A stretch of DNA of 64,000 nt from Candidatus Lachnoclostridium pullistercoris. Lineage in GTDB: Bacteria > Bacillota > Clostridia > Lachnospirales > Lachnospiraceae. The stretch spans positions 1 through 64,000 of the forward strand of contig DWWL01000044.1 of NCBI GenBank assembly GCA_019119775.1. The letters run 5' to 3'. The position numbers and the translations under genes were made by a program. Below are positions 25,503 to 34,842 of this stretch, in pieces; position 1 is the stretch's first letter; the number at the start of each line of letters is the position of its first letter. The notes under the pieces are model-generated. The model saw only the letters and a program-made list of their open reading frames with translations. It had not been told where the DNA came from and made no database searches.

Positions 25503-26294
25503 TTACGCCCGCTTGAGCAGGCCGGTCAGCCTGCGGAATATGCTTTTGGAGGCTTCCAGGTTCATCAGGGGAACGCTCTCCCCCACAAGCCTTCTGCAGA
25601 TATTCATATAGGCCTGTCCCGCCAGGGACTGGGTGCCCGCCAGGGGCTCCCCCTGATTGGTGGAGATGACGATGTCCTCATCGTCGGGAATGGCGCCGAT
25701 CATATTGACAGAGAGGATGTCCACCACGTCCCCCACCGACATCATGTCCCCCCGGCGCACCATATCCATGCGCACCCGGTTGACGATGAGATCGATCGCG
25801 CCCATGTCCTCCGCTTCCAGAAGGCCGATGATCCGGTCAGCGTCCCGGATTGCGGACACCTCCGGCGTCGTCACCACAAACGCCCGGTCCGCCCCGGCCA
25901 CGGCATTCTTAAAGCCGCGCTCTATGCCTGCGGGACTGTCTAACAGGATGTAGTCGAATTCTCCGCGGAGGTCGCCTACGAGCTTTTTCATTTGGCCCGG
26001 ATTGACCGCGGTCTTGTCCCGGGTCTGGGCCGATGGCAGCAAATACAGGTTGGGATATCTTTTGTCTTTAATCAGGGCCTGCTTGATGCGGCAGTTCCCC
26101 TCCACCACGTCCACCAGATTGTAGACGATGCGGTTCTCCAGCCCCATGACCACGTCCAGGTTGCGCAGTCCGATGTCAGTGTCGATCAGGACTACCTTGT
26201 AGCCTAAGATGGCCAGGCCGGTTCCCACATTTGCGGAGGTCGTCGTCTTGCCTACCCCGCCTTTTCCGGAAGTAATCACAATGACTTCACTCAT
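25503..26294 (-). CDS. minD: Septum site-determining ATPase MinD
   Basis: The track ORF runs upstream to 26585, but MinD begins at ATG 26294 (MSEVIVITSGKGGVGKTTT), with AGGAGG 9 nt upstream, giving 263 residues. A deviant Walker A (GKGGVGKTT) and DSPAGIE Walker B-like motif mark the ParA/MinD family. The C-terminus SKSIFRRLTGLLKRA is an amphipathic membrane-targeting helix. MinD recruits MinC to membrane and is displaced by MinE. Confidence 0.97.
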   Translation of the reverse strand: MSEVIVITSGKGGVGKTTTSANVGTGLAILGYKVVLIDTDIGLRNLDVVMGLENRIVYNLVDVVEGNCRIKQALIKDKRYPNLYLLPSAQTRDKTAVNPGQMKKLVGDLRGEFDYILLDSPAGIERGFKNAVAGADRAFVVTTPEVSAIRDADRIIGLLEAEDMGAIDLIVNRVRMDMVRRGDMMSVGDVVDILSVNMIGAIPDDEDIVISTNQGEPLAGTQSLAGQAYMNICRRLVGESVPLMNLEASKSIFRRLTGLLKRA

Positions 26295-26362
26295 AATGAA
26301 TATCCTCCTGATATGAAATTGCCATATTATATTGTAACAAATATTCTGGAAATTTTCCAGTA

Positions 26363-27028
26363 TTAAATGAAATTTATCCGGCTGAGGAAACTTTTTTTCA
26401 GCGGCTTCACCGCAATCCTGCCGTCCTCCACGCCGGCGATCATAGGCCCCCTTCCCAGCCGTCTGGGCCGGTCGCCGCACTTTAGCTGCAGGGAGGCGAT
26501 CCTCAGCTGAAGAGGAGCCATCTCCAGGGCAACCGCCACCGCATCCCGGTTTCCGGCAGCCCCCGCGTGGAGAATGCCCCGGCATTCTCCCAGGACCACA
26601 ATGTTTCCCGTGGCGCTCACCCGCGCCCCCCGCTCCACGTCGCCGATGACCACGATGCTGGCCTCCGCCTCCAGAGTCTCTCCCGCCCTTAAGCTGCCTT
26701 TATAGAAATTGCCGGTCCGGGAGTTTAATTCCATCAGCTTTTCATTGAGCGCCTTCTCACAGCGCCTGGTCCGCTCCAGATCCCGGTCCAGCAGACAGAG
26801 GATCTCGATCTGGGAGTTTTCCGTGATGGTGTTGACCACCGCAAACTCTTCCTCCGGCGTCATCTCCCGCCCTTCCAGGGACAGGGCCATCTGCACCGAT
26901 CCCCAGAACCTGGCGCTCTCCCGGAATTTGACCGCCACATCTTCAAGCAGCTTTTCAAAAGGCGGGGCCGGGTCCAGAATGACCGTCAGCCCCGATTTAT
27001 TTCCTTTTATCACCACCGTACTGTGCAT
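26363..27028 (-). CDS. minC: Septum site-determining protein MinC
   Basis: A 221-residue MinC. The N-terminal domain (1-100) inhibits FtsZ assembly; the C-terminal beta-helix (about 115-215, with GDVERGARVSATGNIVVLGECRGILHAG) binds MinD. The order minC-minD-minE matches the usual operon. Two strong hairpins lie between it and the upstream PBP2 gene. Confidence 0.93.
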   Translation of the reverse strand: MHSTVVIKGNKSGLTVILDPAPPFEKLLEDVAVKFRESARFWGSVQMALSLEGREMTPEEEFAVVNTITENSQIEILCLLDRDLERTRRCEKALNEKLMELNSRTGNFYKGSLRAGETLEAEASIVVIGDVERGARVSATGNIVVLGECRGILHAGAAGNRDAVAVALEMAPLQLRIASLQLKCGDRPRRLGRGPMIAGVEDGRIAVKPLKKSFLSRINFI

Positions 27029-27050
27029 CGAAAAGACACCTCCTCATACG

Positions 27051-27111
27051 GGCGGCAAAAGCCGCCGGTGAATCGCCGCACTCTGCGCCCGCCGCCGTAA
27101 ACTGCGGGCGC
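27051..27111 (-). other. Two GC-rich hairpins between PBP2 and minC genes
   Basis: GGCGGC-AAAA-GCCGCC (27051-27066) and GCGCCCGC / GCGGGCGC (27085-27092, 27104-27111). Neither is followed by a T run on the minus strand, so they look like RNA-processing or stability structures inside the operon rather than full terminators. Confidence 0.6.
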
Positions 27112-27120
27112 TCTGCCGCG

Positions 27121-30000
27121 TCAGTCTCTGACGTTGACCGTAGTCGCCTCCAGAGCCTTGGTATTCATGATCTGATCCAGATCCGTGTATCCGAAGTAGA
27201 ACTGGTACACATTTTTTGCCAGAGAGGCCGCGTTCGCGGAGGTGTATCCGTTGGGGATATTCACCGTCACGCTGATCTCCGGGTTTTCAAACGGGGCGTA
27301 GGAGATGAAGAACGCGTGGTTCGCGTGGCTGCTCGTCTCCTGGGCCGTACCGGTCTTTCCGGCCACCGCCACCTCCATGTCGCCGTACACGCGCTTAAGA
27401 GAGGTGTTGGTGATCACCCGGCGCATTCCCGCCTGCACCGTATCCCAGCTGGAATCAGCCACGTCTATGGTAGAGTATACCTCCGGAGTATAATCTTCAA
27501 TCAGATTGCCGTCAGAATCCGTCACCTTGTCGATCAGGCTCAGGTTGTAGACCGTTCCCCGGTTGGCGATGGCCGTCACATATCTGGACAGCTGAACATT
27601 GTTGTAGGCATGGGTCGCCTGTCCCATGGCGGAACGCTCCGGGTCTTCCGTGGTCATGTGGGGAGCCACCTCGGGGATCTCCACGCCGGACGTGCTGTCC
27701 AGGCCGAATTTCGCCGCATACTCCCGGATCTTCTCCACGCCCAGAGCGGAGGAATAGGTTCCGTTCTCATCTATGGAAAGACGGTGGCCCATCTCGTTAA
27801 AGTAATAGTTGCAGGAGTTCTGAATGGCCTCAACCATCGTCTCCTCCCCGTGGCTTCCGGGATAGACGGAACAGCGGATCGGTGTCGCTACCTCTTCATA
27901 GAGTCCTGTACAGTTGATCAGCTCTCCCGCGTTGCCCACGCCCTCCTCCAGGGCCGCAATGGCCGTGATGGGCTTGAAGGTGGAGCCGGGGGCCTTGACC
28001 ACCTGGGTGGCGTTGTTGTAGAGGGGATTGGACAGGTCGTTTAACAGCTGATTGTAGTAGGCCGTGTCCATGGTGCCGGAGAGGCGGTTGTTGTCATAGC
28101 TGGGATAAGTCACCAGAGCCAGCACTTCCCCCGTATTTACATCCGTGACCGTCACGCCCGCCGTGCACGGCTCCAGAGCCATCTGGGCCGGCGTCAGCTC
28201 AATATTGGAGATCTTGTTCCGGATAAACTGGAAGGCGTACTCCTCCCCGTTCGCCTGAAGCATGGCGGTCTCCGACGGGTCGTCCGCCAGAACGCCCTGG
28301 TCGTAGAGGGCCAGGCACAGTTCTTTTCCGGTGATGGTCCCGCTGTGGATCAGGTGGTCATATATTTTTTTCTCAAAGCCGCTGTCCTCCTCAATGCCGC
28401 TCAGCGCAGTCTCCACCAGGACCTCGTAAATGTCGTCGGCCCCGGAATACTTGCTGTCGATCTCCAGCCTGGACGTGTCGATCCAGCTGCCGGCGATCCC
28501 GGCGTAGAGGTACTCTCTCAGGCTGATAGTCTGATTTTTCCACGCCTGATACTGCTCATTTCCCTGGTCAATGTTTGCCGTGACCAGAATGCCGCAGCGG
28601 TCACTGGCCAGATAGGTGCTGATGTAGGACATATAGTCCGCCAGATCCTCCGGCAGATCTTTCATGGCCGTGGGATGATCGCTGTAAAGCTCCGCCCGCA
28701 GCCGGTCAAAGATCTGGCTCTTCGCGGAAGAATATTTGCGGTAGATGCCTGTCTCTGTGGAGGAGGCATCCTCCGCTGCGAAGTGATCCGCGGAGAGGAC
28801 ATTGTTGTTGATCAGCTGGAAGTAGGCGTCCCGGATGGGAATTACCCGGCTGGTGCCGTCCCGGTCCTCATTGACGCTCTCGTCCTCATTCACCAGTTTG
28901 GAGGCCACAATTCCCGCAAGCTGCTGCTCGATCAGATGGTAGATGCCCTTCTGCAGATCCCGGTCTATGGTCAGATACACATCCTCTCCCGCCACCGGGT
29001 CGGTCTGGGACAGCACCTCCATCACCCGTCCCACATTGTCCACGCTGATGGTCTGGTGGCCTTTCTTTCCCTGAAGGAACGTCTCCATGGCGGACTCAAT
29101 GCCCGTCCGCCCCACAATATCCGTCAGAGCGTAGTCCGGGTCTTCCTTCTGCAGCTGCTCCAGCTGGTCTTCCTGGACCTTGCCGGTGTAGCCGATGATG
29201 GGGGCAAAGTACACGCTGTCGTTGTAGACGCGGATGGTCGTCTCCGTCACATCCACGCCCAGAAGGTCCGCGGAGTGCTCCGTAATGTCCGCCATAGTCT
29301 CCTCGCTGATATAGGAAGTCACCTGCGTCGCCTCATACCTGCGGTAGGAGGTGAGTCCCATGGTATAGCGGATATTCACCACCTGGAGAGCCTCCTCGTC
29401 CGTCATGGAAATGGGATTCCCGTTCTCGTCCGTCAGCTCGTCCAGCTCATAAGTCTTCATTCTGTTTTCAAACAGCTCCCTGGCGGTAATATCCGCCGGA
29501 TAGTCCCCGTCCGGTCCGGTGAGCTCGTCGATGGTCCGCAGTCCGTAAAGGTCGCTTAAGAACCGCCGCCTCGCCGTCTCCGTGGAGGAAGTGTAGTACA
29601 TTTCCCCGCTGTCGTCGATGGCCACCTCAAACCGGCCCTCCACCTTCTCTCCATGCTTATTGAGAATGCGCACCAGGCGCAGAAGCATGGCATTGCGGTC
29701 GTTGACATCTGCGTATTCTCCGTTGTCCTGCACCGTCACCGTGTAGGCCAGTTTATTGTAAGCCAGCACATTTCCATTTCGGTCGTAGATATTGCCTCTG
29801 GTGCCAGGAGTCGTCACCTCCCGCTCCGTCAGCTGGATATAGTCCCGCAGATAGCTCTCCCCGTTCACGATCTGGAGGTTGAACAGCTTCACCACCAGGA
29901 CCACGAACATGCAGGAGAACACGATCGCCAGGGCCGCCAGACGGGAGGAGAGGATTTTCCTCCCCAGAGTCTTTATCAGTTCAAGAAAATCATCAAACAA
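27121..30000 (-). CDS. Class B penicillin-binding protein 2, long clostridial form
   Basis: A 959-residue transpeptidase that partners with RodA in lateral wall growth. One membrane helix (about 22-42) is followed by the pedestal domain (TRGNIYDRNGNVLAYN) and the transpeptidase. Active-site motifs are STFK (Ser about 671), SCN (about 725) and KTGTAQ (about 882). Typical PBP2 is 600-700 residues with the active Ser near 330; the excess is an insertion of roughly 240 residues (about 370-610) in front of TPAQMALEPCTAGVTVTDVNTG. The gene overlaps mreD by 8 bp. Confidence 0.93.
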   Translation of the reverse strand: MFDDFLELIKTLGRKILSSRLAALAIVFSCMFVVLVVKLFNLQIVNGESYLRDYIQLTEREVTTPGTRGNIYDRNGNVLAYNKLAYTVTVQDNGEYADVNDRNAMLLRLVRILNKHGEKVEGRFEVAIDDSGEMYYTSSTETARRRFLSDLYGLRTIDELTGPDGDYPADITARELFENRMKTYELDELTDENGNPISMTDEEALQVVNIRYTMGLTSYRRYEATQVTSYISEETMADITEHSADLLGVDVTETTIRVYNDSVYFAPIIGYTGKVQEDQLEQLQKEDPDYALTDIVGRTGIESAMETFLQGKKGHQTISVDNVGRVMEVLSQTDPVAGEDVYLTIDRDLQKGIYHLIEQQLAGIVASKLVNEDESVNEDRDGTSRVIPIRDAYFQLINNNVLSADHFAAEDASSTETGIYRKYSSAKSQIFDRLRAELYSDHPTAMKDLPEDLADYMSYISTYLASDRCGILVTANIDQGNEQYQAWKNQTISLREYLYAGIAGSWIDTSRLEIDSKYSGADDIYEVLVETALSGIEEDSGFEKKIYDHLIHSGTITGKELCLALYDQGVLADDPSETAMLQANGEEYAFQFIRNKISNIELTPAQMALEPCTAGVTVTDVNTGEVLALVTYPSYDNNRLSGTMDTAYYNQLLNDLSNPLYNNATQVVKAPGSTFKPITAIAALEEGVGNAGELINCTGLYEEVATPIRCSVYPGSHGEETMVEAIQNSCNYYFNEMGHRLSIDENGTYSSALGVEKIREYAAKFGLDSTSGVEIPEVAPHMTTEDPERSAMGQATHAYNNVQLSRYVTAIANRGTVYNLSLIDKVTDSDGNLIEDYTPEVYSTIDVADSSWDTVQAGMRRVITNTSLKRVYGDMEVAVAGKTGTAQETSSHANHAFFISYAPFENPEISVTVNIPNGYTSANAASLAKNVYQFYFGYTDLDQIMNTKALEATTVNVRD

Positions 30001-30511
30001 AATCCGTATCTCTCCTTTTTTCCAGCTCCTCCATCTTCCTGGTGATATGCAGGAACACCCGGTATACCAGAAGCGTCATCAGGACCGTGAAAATGATCTC
30101 CGGCACCATGATCTCCCGGAAATAGTACAGAAAATCCAGACGGTTCCGGATCAGGAAGCGGAAGATGTAAATGTAAAGGTTGTAGGCAAGATCGTTCAGT
30201 CCGCTTAAGATCAAAGGAAGAGTGATATAGTCCTCATAGTAGTATCTGGTAAAAATGCCATTTACATACCCCATGCAGACGTAAAACAGTGTATAAAATC
30301 CAAAGGGCCCGCTGTAAAACAGGTCCAGCAGAATCCCGCAGAGAAAGCCGCAGAGCATCCCGGCGTCCTTTCCGCAGATGAACCCGAAGGAAAAGGTCAG
30401 AATCAGCAGCAGATTGGGGGAGGCGGACAAAAAGGGGATCTGAGGGAAGATGCAGCTCTGAATGGTGAAGGCCGCAATGGCTAAAGCCAGATTGATGATC
30501 AGCCGCTTCAT
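29993..30511 (-). CDS. mreD: Rod shape-determining membrane protein MreD
   Basis: A 172-residue hydrophobic protein with five to six predicted helices and a charged C-terminus (EELEKRRDTD). It belongs to the MreD family by position between mreC (4-bp overlap) and the PBP2 gene (8-bp overlap) and by its hydrophobic pattern. MreD is part of the elongasome scaffold. Confidence 0.9.
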   Translation of the reverse strand: MKRLIINLALAIAAFTIQSCIFPQIPFLSASPNLLLILTFSFGFICGKDAGMLCGFLCGILLDLFYSGPFGFYTLFYVCMGYVNGIFTRYYYEDYITLPLILSGLNDLAYNLYIYIFRFLIRNRLDFLYYFREIMVPEIIFTVLMTLLVYRVFLHITRKMEELEKRRDTDFV

Positions 30512-31536
30512 GGATTCTCCTCCCCTTCCTGCGTCTCCTCGGAAACCGTCTCCCCGTCAGTCCCCTCTCCCGCGCCGGAAGATCCTTCCTCCGGGGCGGC
30601 CGTTCCTTCCTCTGCTGTCTCTGTCTCCCCGCCGGAAGGGGCGGAAGTTTCCGCCGTCTCCCCGCCGGAAGTTTCCGAGCCGGCAGAATCTGACGCGTCT
30701 TTCTCGCTCATCTCGCTCTTTAAGTCAGTGATGACCAGTACCTCCTGCAGAGTGTCAAACTGAGCCGCCGGAATCAGATATCCCGACTTTGTGACACGGC
30801 TGCTGTCCACGGAAATGTCAGCGGCATAGCCGATGAGCAGTCCCGGCAGGAAGCGGGAGCTGATGTTGGAGGTGACGATCCGGTCGCCGTCCTTCACATC
30901 CCCGTCCTGGGCAATGTGGGTCAGGCGGAGTCGTCCTTCCCGGTAAAGGGTCAGATCTCCTTCCACCACGCATCCGGAGCCGGACTGCATGGCCATGGCG
31001 TACACCTCGCTGGAATCGTCAATAATGGAGCGGACCGTGGCGTAATTGGCCCCCACGTCCGTGACGATTCCCACCAGGCCGCCTCCGGCGATCACGTTCA
31101 TATCCTCCCGGATTCCATCCTCAGAACCTTTATCTATGCGGAAAATATGGAACCAGTCCCCGGAGTCCTTTGCGATGACCCTGGCGCCCACCTTGCTGTA
31201 CTGCATATATTCCTGATCCAGCCCGTAAAGCTCCCGCAGGCGGTCCAGCTCAAACTGCTCCTGCTGCAGGCGGCCGTTCTCCTCCGACAGCTCATCCACC
31301 CGGGTTTTAAGCTCCTCATTCTCCTGAAGTGCCTCCTGAAGACTGGAATAATTCCTGATCTTTTCGTAGACGGCAGAGCCGGCCCGGTTGATCCCCGACT
31401 GGATGGGGGTGAGCACATATCCCACCCCGTTTCTCACGGGAGTCAGAAACCCGTCATTTACGGATGAGATGCCGATGAGCAGGATGCAGAACACGCTCAG
31501 TCCGATCAAAATATATTTGCTGCGCTTTGATTCCAT
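30508..31536 (-). CDS. mreC: Rod shape-determining protein MreC
   Basis: A 342-residue bitopic protein: membrane helix (about 9-28), coiled coil (about 62-100, with LKTRVDELSEENGRLQQE) and the beta-barrel periplasmic-type core (KVGARVIAKDSGDWFH onward). The last 60 residues are a Glu/Ser/Gly/Thr-rich tail not typical of MreC. MreC activates PBP2. It follows radC directly, where mreB would normally sit. Confidence 0.94.
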   Translation of the reverse strand: MESKRSKYILIGLSVFCILLIGISSVNDGFLTPVRNGVGYVLTPIQSGINRAGSAVYEKIRNYSSLQEALQENEELKTRVDELSEENGRLQQEQFELDRLRELYGLDQEYMQYSKVGARVIAKDSGDWFHIFRIDKGSEDGIREDMNVIAGGGLVGIVTDVGANYATVRSIIDDSSEVYAMAMQSGSGCVVEGDLTLYREGRLRLTHIAQDGDVKDGDRIVTSNISSRFLPGLLIGYAADISVDSSRVTKSGYLIPAAQFDTLQEVLVITDLKSEMSEKDASDSAGSETSGGETAETSAPSGGETETAEEGTAAPEEGSSGAGEGTDGETVSEETQEGEENP

Positions 31537-32232
31537 CTATAACATTCCCCGTTCTTTCAGACTCAAAAATGTATTATCTCCGATAATAATGTGATCCAGC
31601 AGAGGGATCCCCACCATCTCTCCTGCCAGGCGCACCCGTTTGGTAAAGGCTGCGTCCTCCCGGCTGGGGGAGGGATCTCCGCTGGGATGATTGTGGACCA
31701 GGATCAGGCTCACCGCCCGGTAGCGGAGCGCCTCTATGAAAATTTCTCTGGGAGTGGCCAGGGACGCATTCACCGTTCCCCGCGAGATCAAAACATCCTT
31801 GATCAGGACCTGGCGGGTGTTGAAAAACATAGCCCGCAGCTCTTCCTGCTCCCTGTGGCGCATTTCTTCCATATAATAACCGGCGATGGCCTCCGGGCTG
31901 TGAAAAGACAGCTCCTGACCCGAGGCAGCCCGCCGCCAGATGCGCCGGGACAGCTCGCAGATGCACAGAAGCTGGCTGGCCTTCACCGGCCCCACTCCGT
32001 GAAGCTCCATGAGCTCCGGCATGGACCGGTGGAGCAGGCCTAAAAGCCCGTCCTCCTCTCCCCCGCTCTCCAGGATCTTCCTGGCCAGCTCCAGGGAGCT
32101 GAAATGGCGGGAGCCGGTGCGGATAATCACCGCCAAAAGCTCCGCGTCGCTTAGCATCTCCGGGCCGCATGACAGACATTTTTCATAGGGGCGTTCCTCT
32201 GGCGGAAGCTCCTTCATCTTATATTGACTCAT
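31537..32232 (-). CDS. radC: RadC/YeeS-family JAMM protein
   Basis: A 231-residue protein with an N-terminal helix-hairpin-helix (ELHGVGPVKASQL) and a JAB/JAMM metal site, HNHPSGDPSPSRED, in the C-terminal half. Although named for DNA repair, its biochemical role is unsettled. Its link with mreBCD is widely conserved in Bacillota. The stop codon is followed at once by the mreC start. Confidence 0.95.
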   Translation of the reverse strand: MSQYKMKELPPEERPYEKCLSCGPEMLSDAELLAVIIRTGSRHFSSLELARKILESGGEEDGLLGLLHRSMPELMELHGVGPVKASQLLCICELSRRIWRRAASGQELSFHSPEAIAGYYMEEMRHREQEELRAMFFNTRQVLIKDVLISRGTVNASLATPREIFIEALRYRAVSLILVHNHPSGDPSPSREDAAFTKRVRLAGEMVGIPLLDHIIIGDNTFLSLKERGML

Positions 32233-32286
32233 AATTCCTCCTGACCGTGTGACTCTCCAAGTCTTCCCCTTCAGGAGTACCGGACC

Positions 32287-32538
32287 CTAGATCCAGCGGA
32301 ACACTAACAGGGCGATCACGATCCCCAGAATGCTGGCCATGGTGATCTTAATGCTCAGCCCGAAGGTGATCACTAAGATCCCCAGGTCCAGATTGATGGG
32401 CGGGGTGATGCCGAAGGACTGTCCGAAGCTCAGCCAGGACAGCATGGGCACGCCGGCCGTCATTTCCCCGATAAAACCGCCCAGGACGATCCCCGCCAGC
32501 ATCAGCAGAAGAAGGATCCAGAAATTTTTATTTCTCAT
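32287..32538 (-). CDS. DUF4321 small membrane protein
   Basis: An 83-residue protein with two hydrophobic helices (about 6-26 and 50-80), matching the DUF4321 family, which is nearly always found next to radC-mre genes in Clostridia. Function unknown; a small elongasome accessory is possible from conserved context only. Weak ribosome binding site. Confidence 0.82.
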   Translation of the reverse strand: MRNKNFWILLLLMLAGIVLGGFIGEMTAGVPMLSWLSFGQSFGITPPINLDLGILVITFGLSIKITMASILGIVIALLVFRWI

Positions 32539-32602
32539 TGGTAAGCACTCTCCCGTTCAAGTTCGTCCTATTCTATCACAAGTTTTCTCCTGTGTACAGC
32601 CC

Positions 32603-33883
32603 TCAGAGGGTAACAAGACCGGCCTCCGCCAGCTTCTGCAGGGACATGAGGATTCCCAGCTTCGCGTGGTACCAGGTCAGTCCGCCCTGGAAATAAACGG
32701 CGTAGGGCGGCTTGATGGGGCCGTCCGCAGAAAGCTCAATGGAAGATCCCTGGACGAAAGCGCCTGCCGCCATGATGACGGGAGCGTCGTATCCGGGCAT
32801 GTCCCACGGTTCCGGCGTCACGAAGCTGTCCACAGGAGCCGCCGCCTGGATGCCCTTGCAGAAGGCAATCACCGCCCCCGGCTTTCCGAAGGTGACTGCC
32901 TGGATGATGTCGTGGCGGGATTCGGTGGAATTGGGAACCACGTCAAAGCCCAGGGCTTCGTAGATGTTTGCGGCAAAAATGGCGCCTTTAAGGGCTCCCG
33001 CCACCACTGTGGGCGCAAGGAAGAAGCCCTGGAAAAACGACTGGTTTAACCCCAGGCTCGCTCCCACTTCTTTCCCCTGTCCAGGGGCGGACAGACGGTA
33101 GGCCGCCCGCTCCACACAGTCCTTCCGGCCCACAATATAGCCGCCGATGGGGGCCAGGCCGCCGCCGGGATTTTTGATGAGAGAGCCTACGATCATATCG
33201 GCTCCCACCTCCAGGGGCTCTCTGCGCTCCACAAATTCTCCGTAGCAGTTGTCCACCATGCAGATCACGTCGGGGCGGATGCTCTTGATAAAGGAGATCA
33301 GCTCTCCGATCCGGTCTACCGACAGGGTCGGCCGGGTGGCGTAGCCTTTCGAGCGCTGGATGGTGACCAGCTTTGTCCTGTCGTTTAAGGCGGCGCGGAT
33401 TCCCTCGAAATCAAAGGAACCGTCCGGCAGCAGATCCACCTGGCGGTAGGTCACGCCGTATTCCTTCAGGGATCCCACCGCGTCACGGATGCCGATCACC
33501 TCATCCAGAGTGTCATAGGGTTTTCCCACCGGGGAGAGCAGCTCGTCTCCCGGGCGCAGGTTGCCGGAGAGGGCAATGTGGAGGGCATGGGTTCCGCTCA
33601 TCACCTGGGGACGCACCAGGGCGTCCTCCCCGCGGAAGGTTTTGGCATAGACTTCCTCCAGCACATCTCTTCCCAGATCGTTGTAGCCGTAGCCGGTGGT
33701 GGCGGCAAAATGGATGTCGCTGACCCGGCATTCCTGCATGGCGCGGATCACTTTCATCTGATTGTATTCTGCCGTCTCGTCGATGGCCTCAAACCGTTCT
33801 TTCAGCTGTTTTTCTATCTTCAGTCCGAACTCCAGCACCTGGCTGCAGATGCCCATTGATTCGTACATTTCTTTCATTTCCAT
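32603..33883 (-). CDS. Methionine gamma-lyase-family PLP enzyme (YnbB / aluminium-resistance type)
   Basis: A 426-residue fold-type I PLP enzyme of the group annotated as methionine gamma-lyase family or aluminium resistance protein. The PLP-lysine region is visible near GSLIKNPGGGLAPIGGY, and DNCYGEF marks the cofactor-contacting Asp. In Bacillus ynbB also lies beside miaA and hfq. Substrate is unknown. AAGGAG stands 5 nt before the ATG, and the gene overlaps the miaA end by 10 bp. Confidence 0.87.
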   Translation of the reverse strand: MEMKEMYESMGICSQVLEFGLKIEKQLKERFEAIDETAEYNQMKVIRAMQECRVSDIHFAATTGYGYNDLGRDVLEEVYAKTFRGEDALVRPQVMSGTHALHIALSGNLRPGDELLSPVGKPYDTLDEVIGIRDAVGSLKEYGVTYRQVDLLPDGSFDFEGIRAALNDRTKLVTIQRSKGYATRPTLSVDRIGELISFIKSIRPDVICMVDNCYGEFVERREPLEVGADMIVGSLIKNPGGGLAPIGGYIVGRKDCVERAAYRLSAPGQGKEVGASLGLNQSFFQGFFLAPTVVAGALKGAIFAANIYEALGFDVVPNSTESRHDIIQAVTFGKPGAVIAFCKGIQAAAPVDSFVTPEPWDMPGYDAPVIMAAGAFVQGSSIELSADGPIKPPYAVYFQGGLTWYHAKLGILMSLQKLAEAGLVTL

Positions 33884-34842
33884 TGGTACTCCTTCTCACA
33901 GTCCACCTTGATCTTCTCGAGCATCCGGCGGCTGTCGCAATCATATTCTTCCTGTATCAGCCAGCGGGTATCGCGTTCCCTGCGGAACCAGGTCAGCTGC
34001 CGCTTGGCAAAATGGCGGGTGTCCCGCTTCATCACGTACACCGCCTCCTCAAGTGTGCATTTTCCGTCCAGATAGTCCAGGATCTCCTTGTATCCCAGTC
34101 CCTGCATGGAAACCATGTCCCGGGTGCAGCCCATCTCTTTCAGCCGCTTTACCTCCTCCACCAGTCCGTTCTCCATCATCAGATCCACTCTCCGGTCAAT
34201 GCGCCGGTAGAGCTCTTCCCTGTCCATGGAGATCACATAATAAAGGAAGTGATAGGGGGACGTTTTTTCCCTCTCCTCCTGGTTGTGGACGGAGATCTTC
34301 TCCCCGGTGAGCTTATAATACTCGATGGCGCGGATCACCCGTTTCCGGTTGTTGGCATGAATGGCCGCGGCCGACTCCGGATCGATTTCCTCCAGCATAC
34401 GGTGAAGGTACTCCGGCCCTTTTTCCTCTCCCAGCCGCTCCAGCTCCCGGCGGATGGCCCCGTTCTCCTCCGTCTCCTTAAAATCAATGTCGTAGAGCAG
34501 GGCCTGAATGTAAAACCCGGTGCCGCCCGCGATGATGGGGAGACGGCCGCGGGAGTAAATATCCTCCACCGCCTCTCTGGCCAGCTTCTGAAACACCGCC
34601 ACGTTGAAGGGCTCCCAGGGCTCCAGCACGTCGATGAGATGATGGGGAACCCCGTCCATCTCCTCCCTGGTCACTTTGGCGGAGCCGATGTCCATGCGGC
34701 GGTACACCTGCATGGAATCGGCGCTGACCACCTCTCCGTTTAAGGCTTTCGCGGCCTGGATGGACAGGGCGGTCTTTCCCACCGCGGTGGGGCCGGTGAT
34801 GATCAAAAGCGGGCGGTCTGAAACACAAAGGGACGCCGTCAT
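33874..34842 (-). CDS. miaA: tRNA dimethylallyltransferase
   Basis: A 322-residue enzyme adding an isopentenyl group to A37 of tRNAs reading UNN codons. P-loop GPTAVGKTALS (about 18-28), substrate DSMQVY and the C-terminal tRNA-binding part (TWFRRERDTRWL) are present. Its product is the substrate of MiaB, encoded 5-8 kb upstream. The start overlaps the HD gene by 4 bp. Confidence 0.96.
   Translation of the reverse strand: MTASLCVSDRPLLIITGPTAVGKTALSIQAAKALNGEVVSADSMQVYRRMDIGSAKVTREEMDGVPHHLIDVLEPWEPFNVAVFQKLAREAVEDIYSRGRLPIIAGGTGFYIQALLYDIDFKETEENGAIRRELERLGEEKGPEYLHRMLEEIDPESAAAIHANNRKRVIRAIEYYKLTGEKISVHNQEEREKTSPYHFLYYVISMDREELYRRIDRRVDLMMENGLVEEVKRLKEMGCTRDMVSMQGLGYKEILDYLDGKCTLEEAVYVMKRDTRHFAKRQLTWFRRERDTRWLIQEEYDCDSRRMLEKIKVDCEKEYQWK

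Noticed and set aside
28345-29559. 404-residue plus-strand ORF opposite PBP2
   Set aside because: A shadow frame; PBP2 motifs are continuous on the other strand and no start signal supports it.
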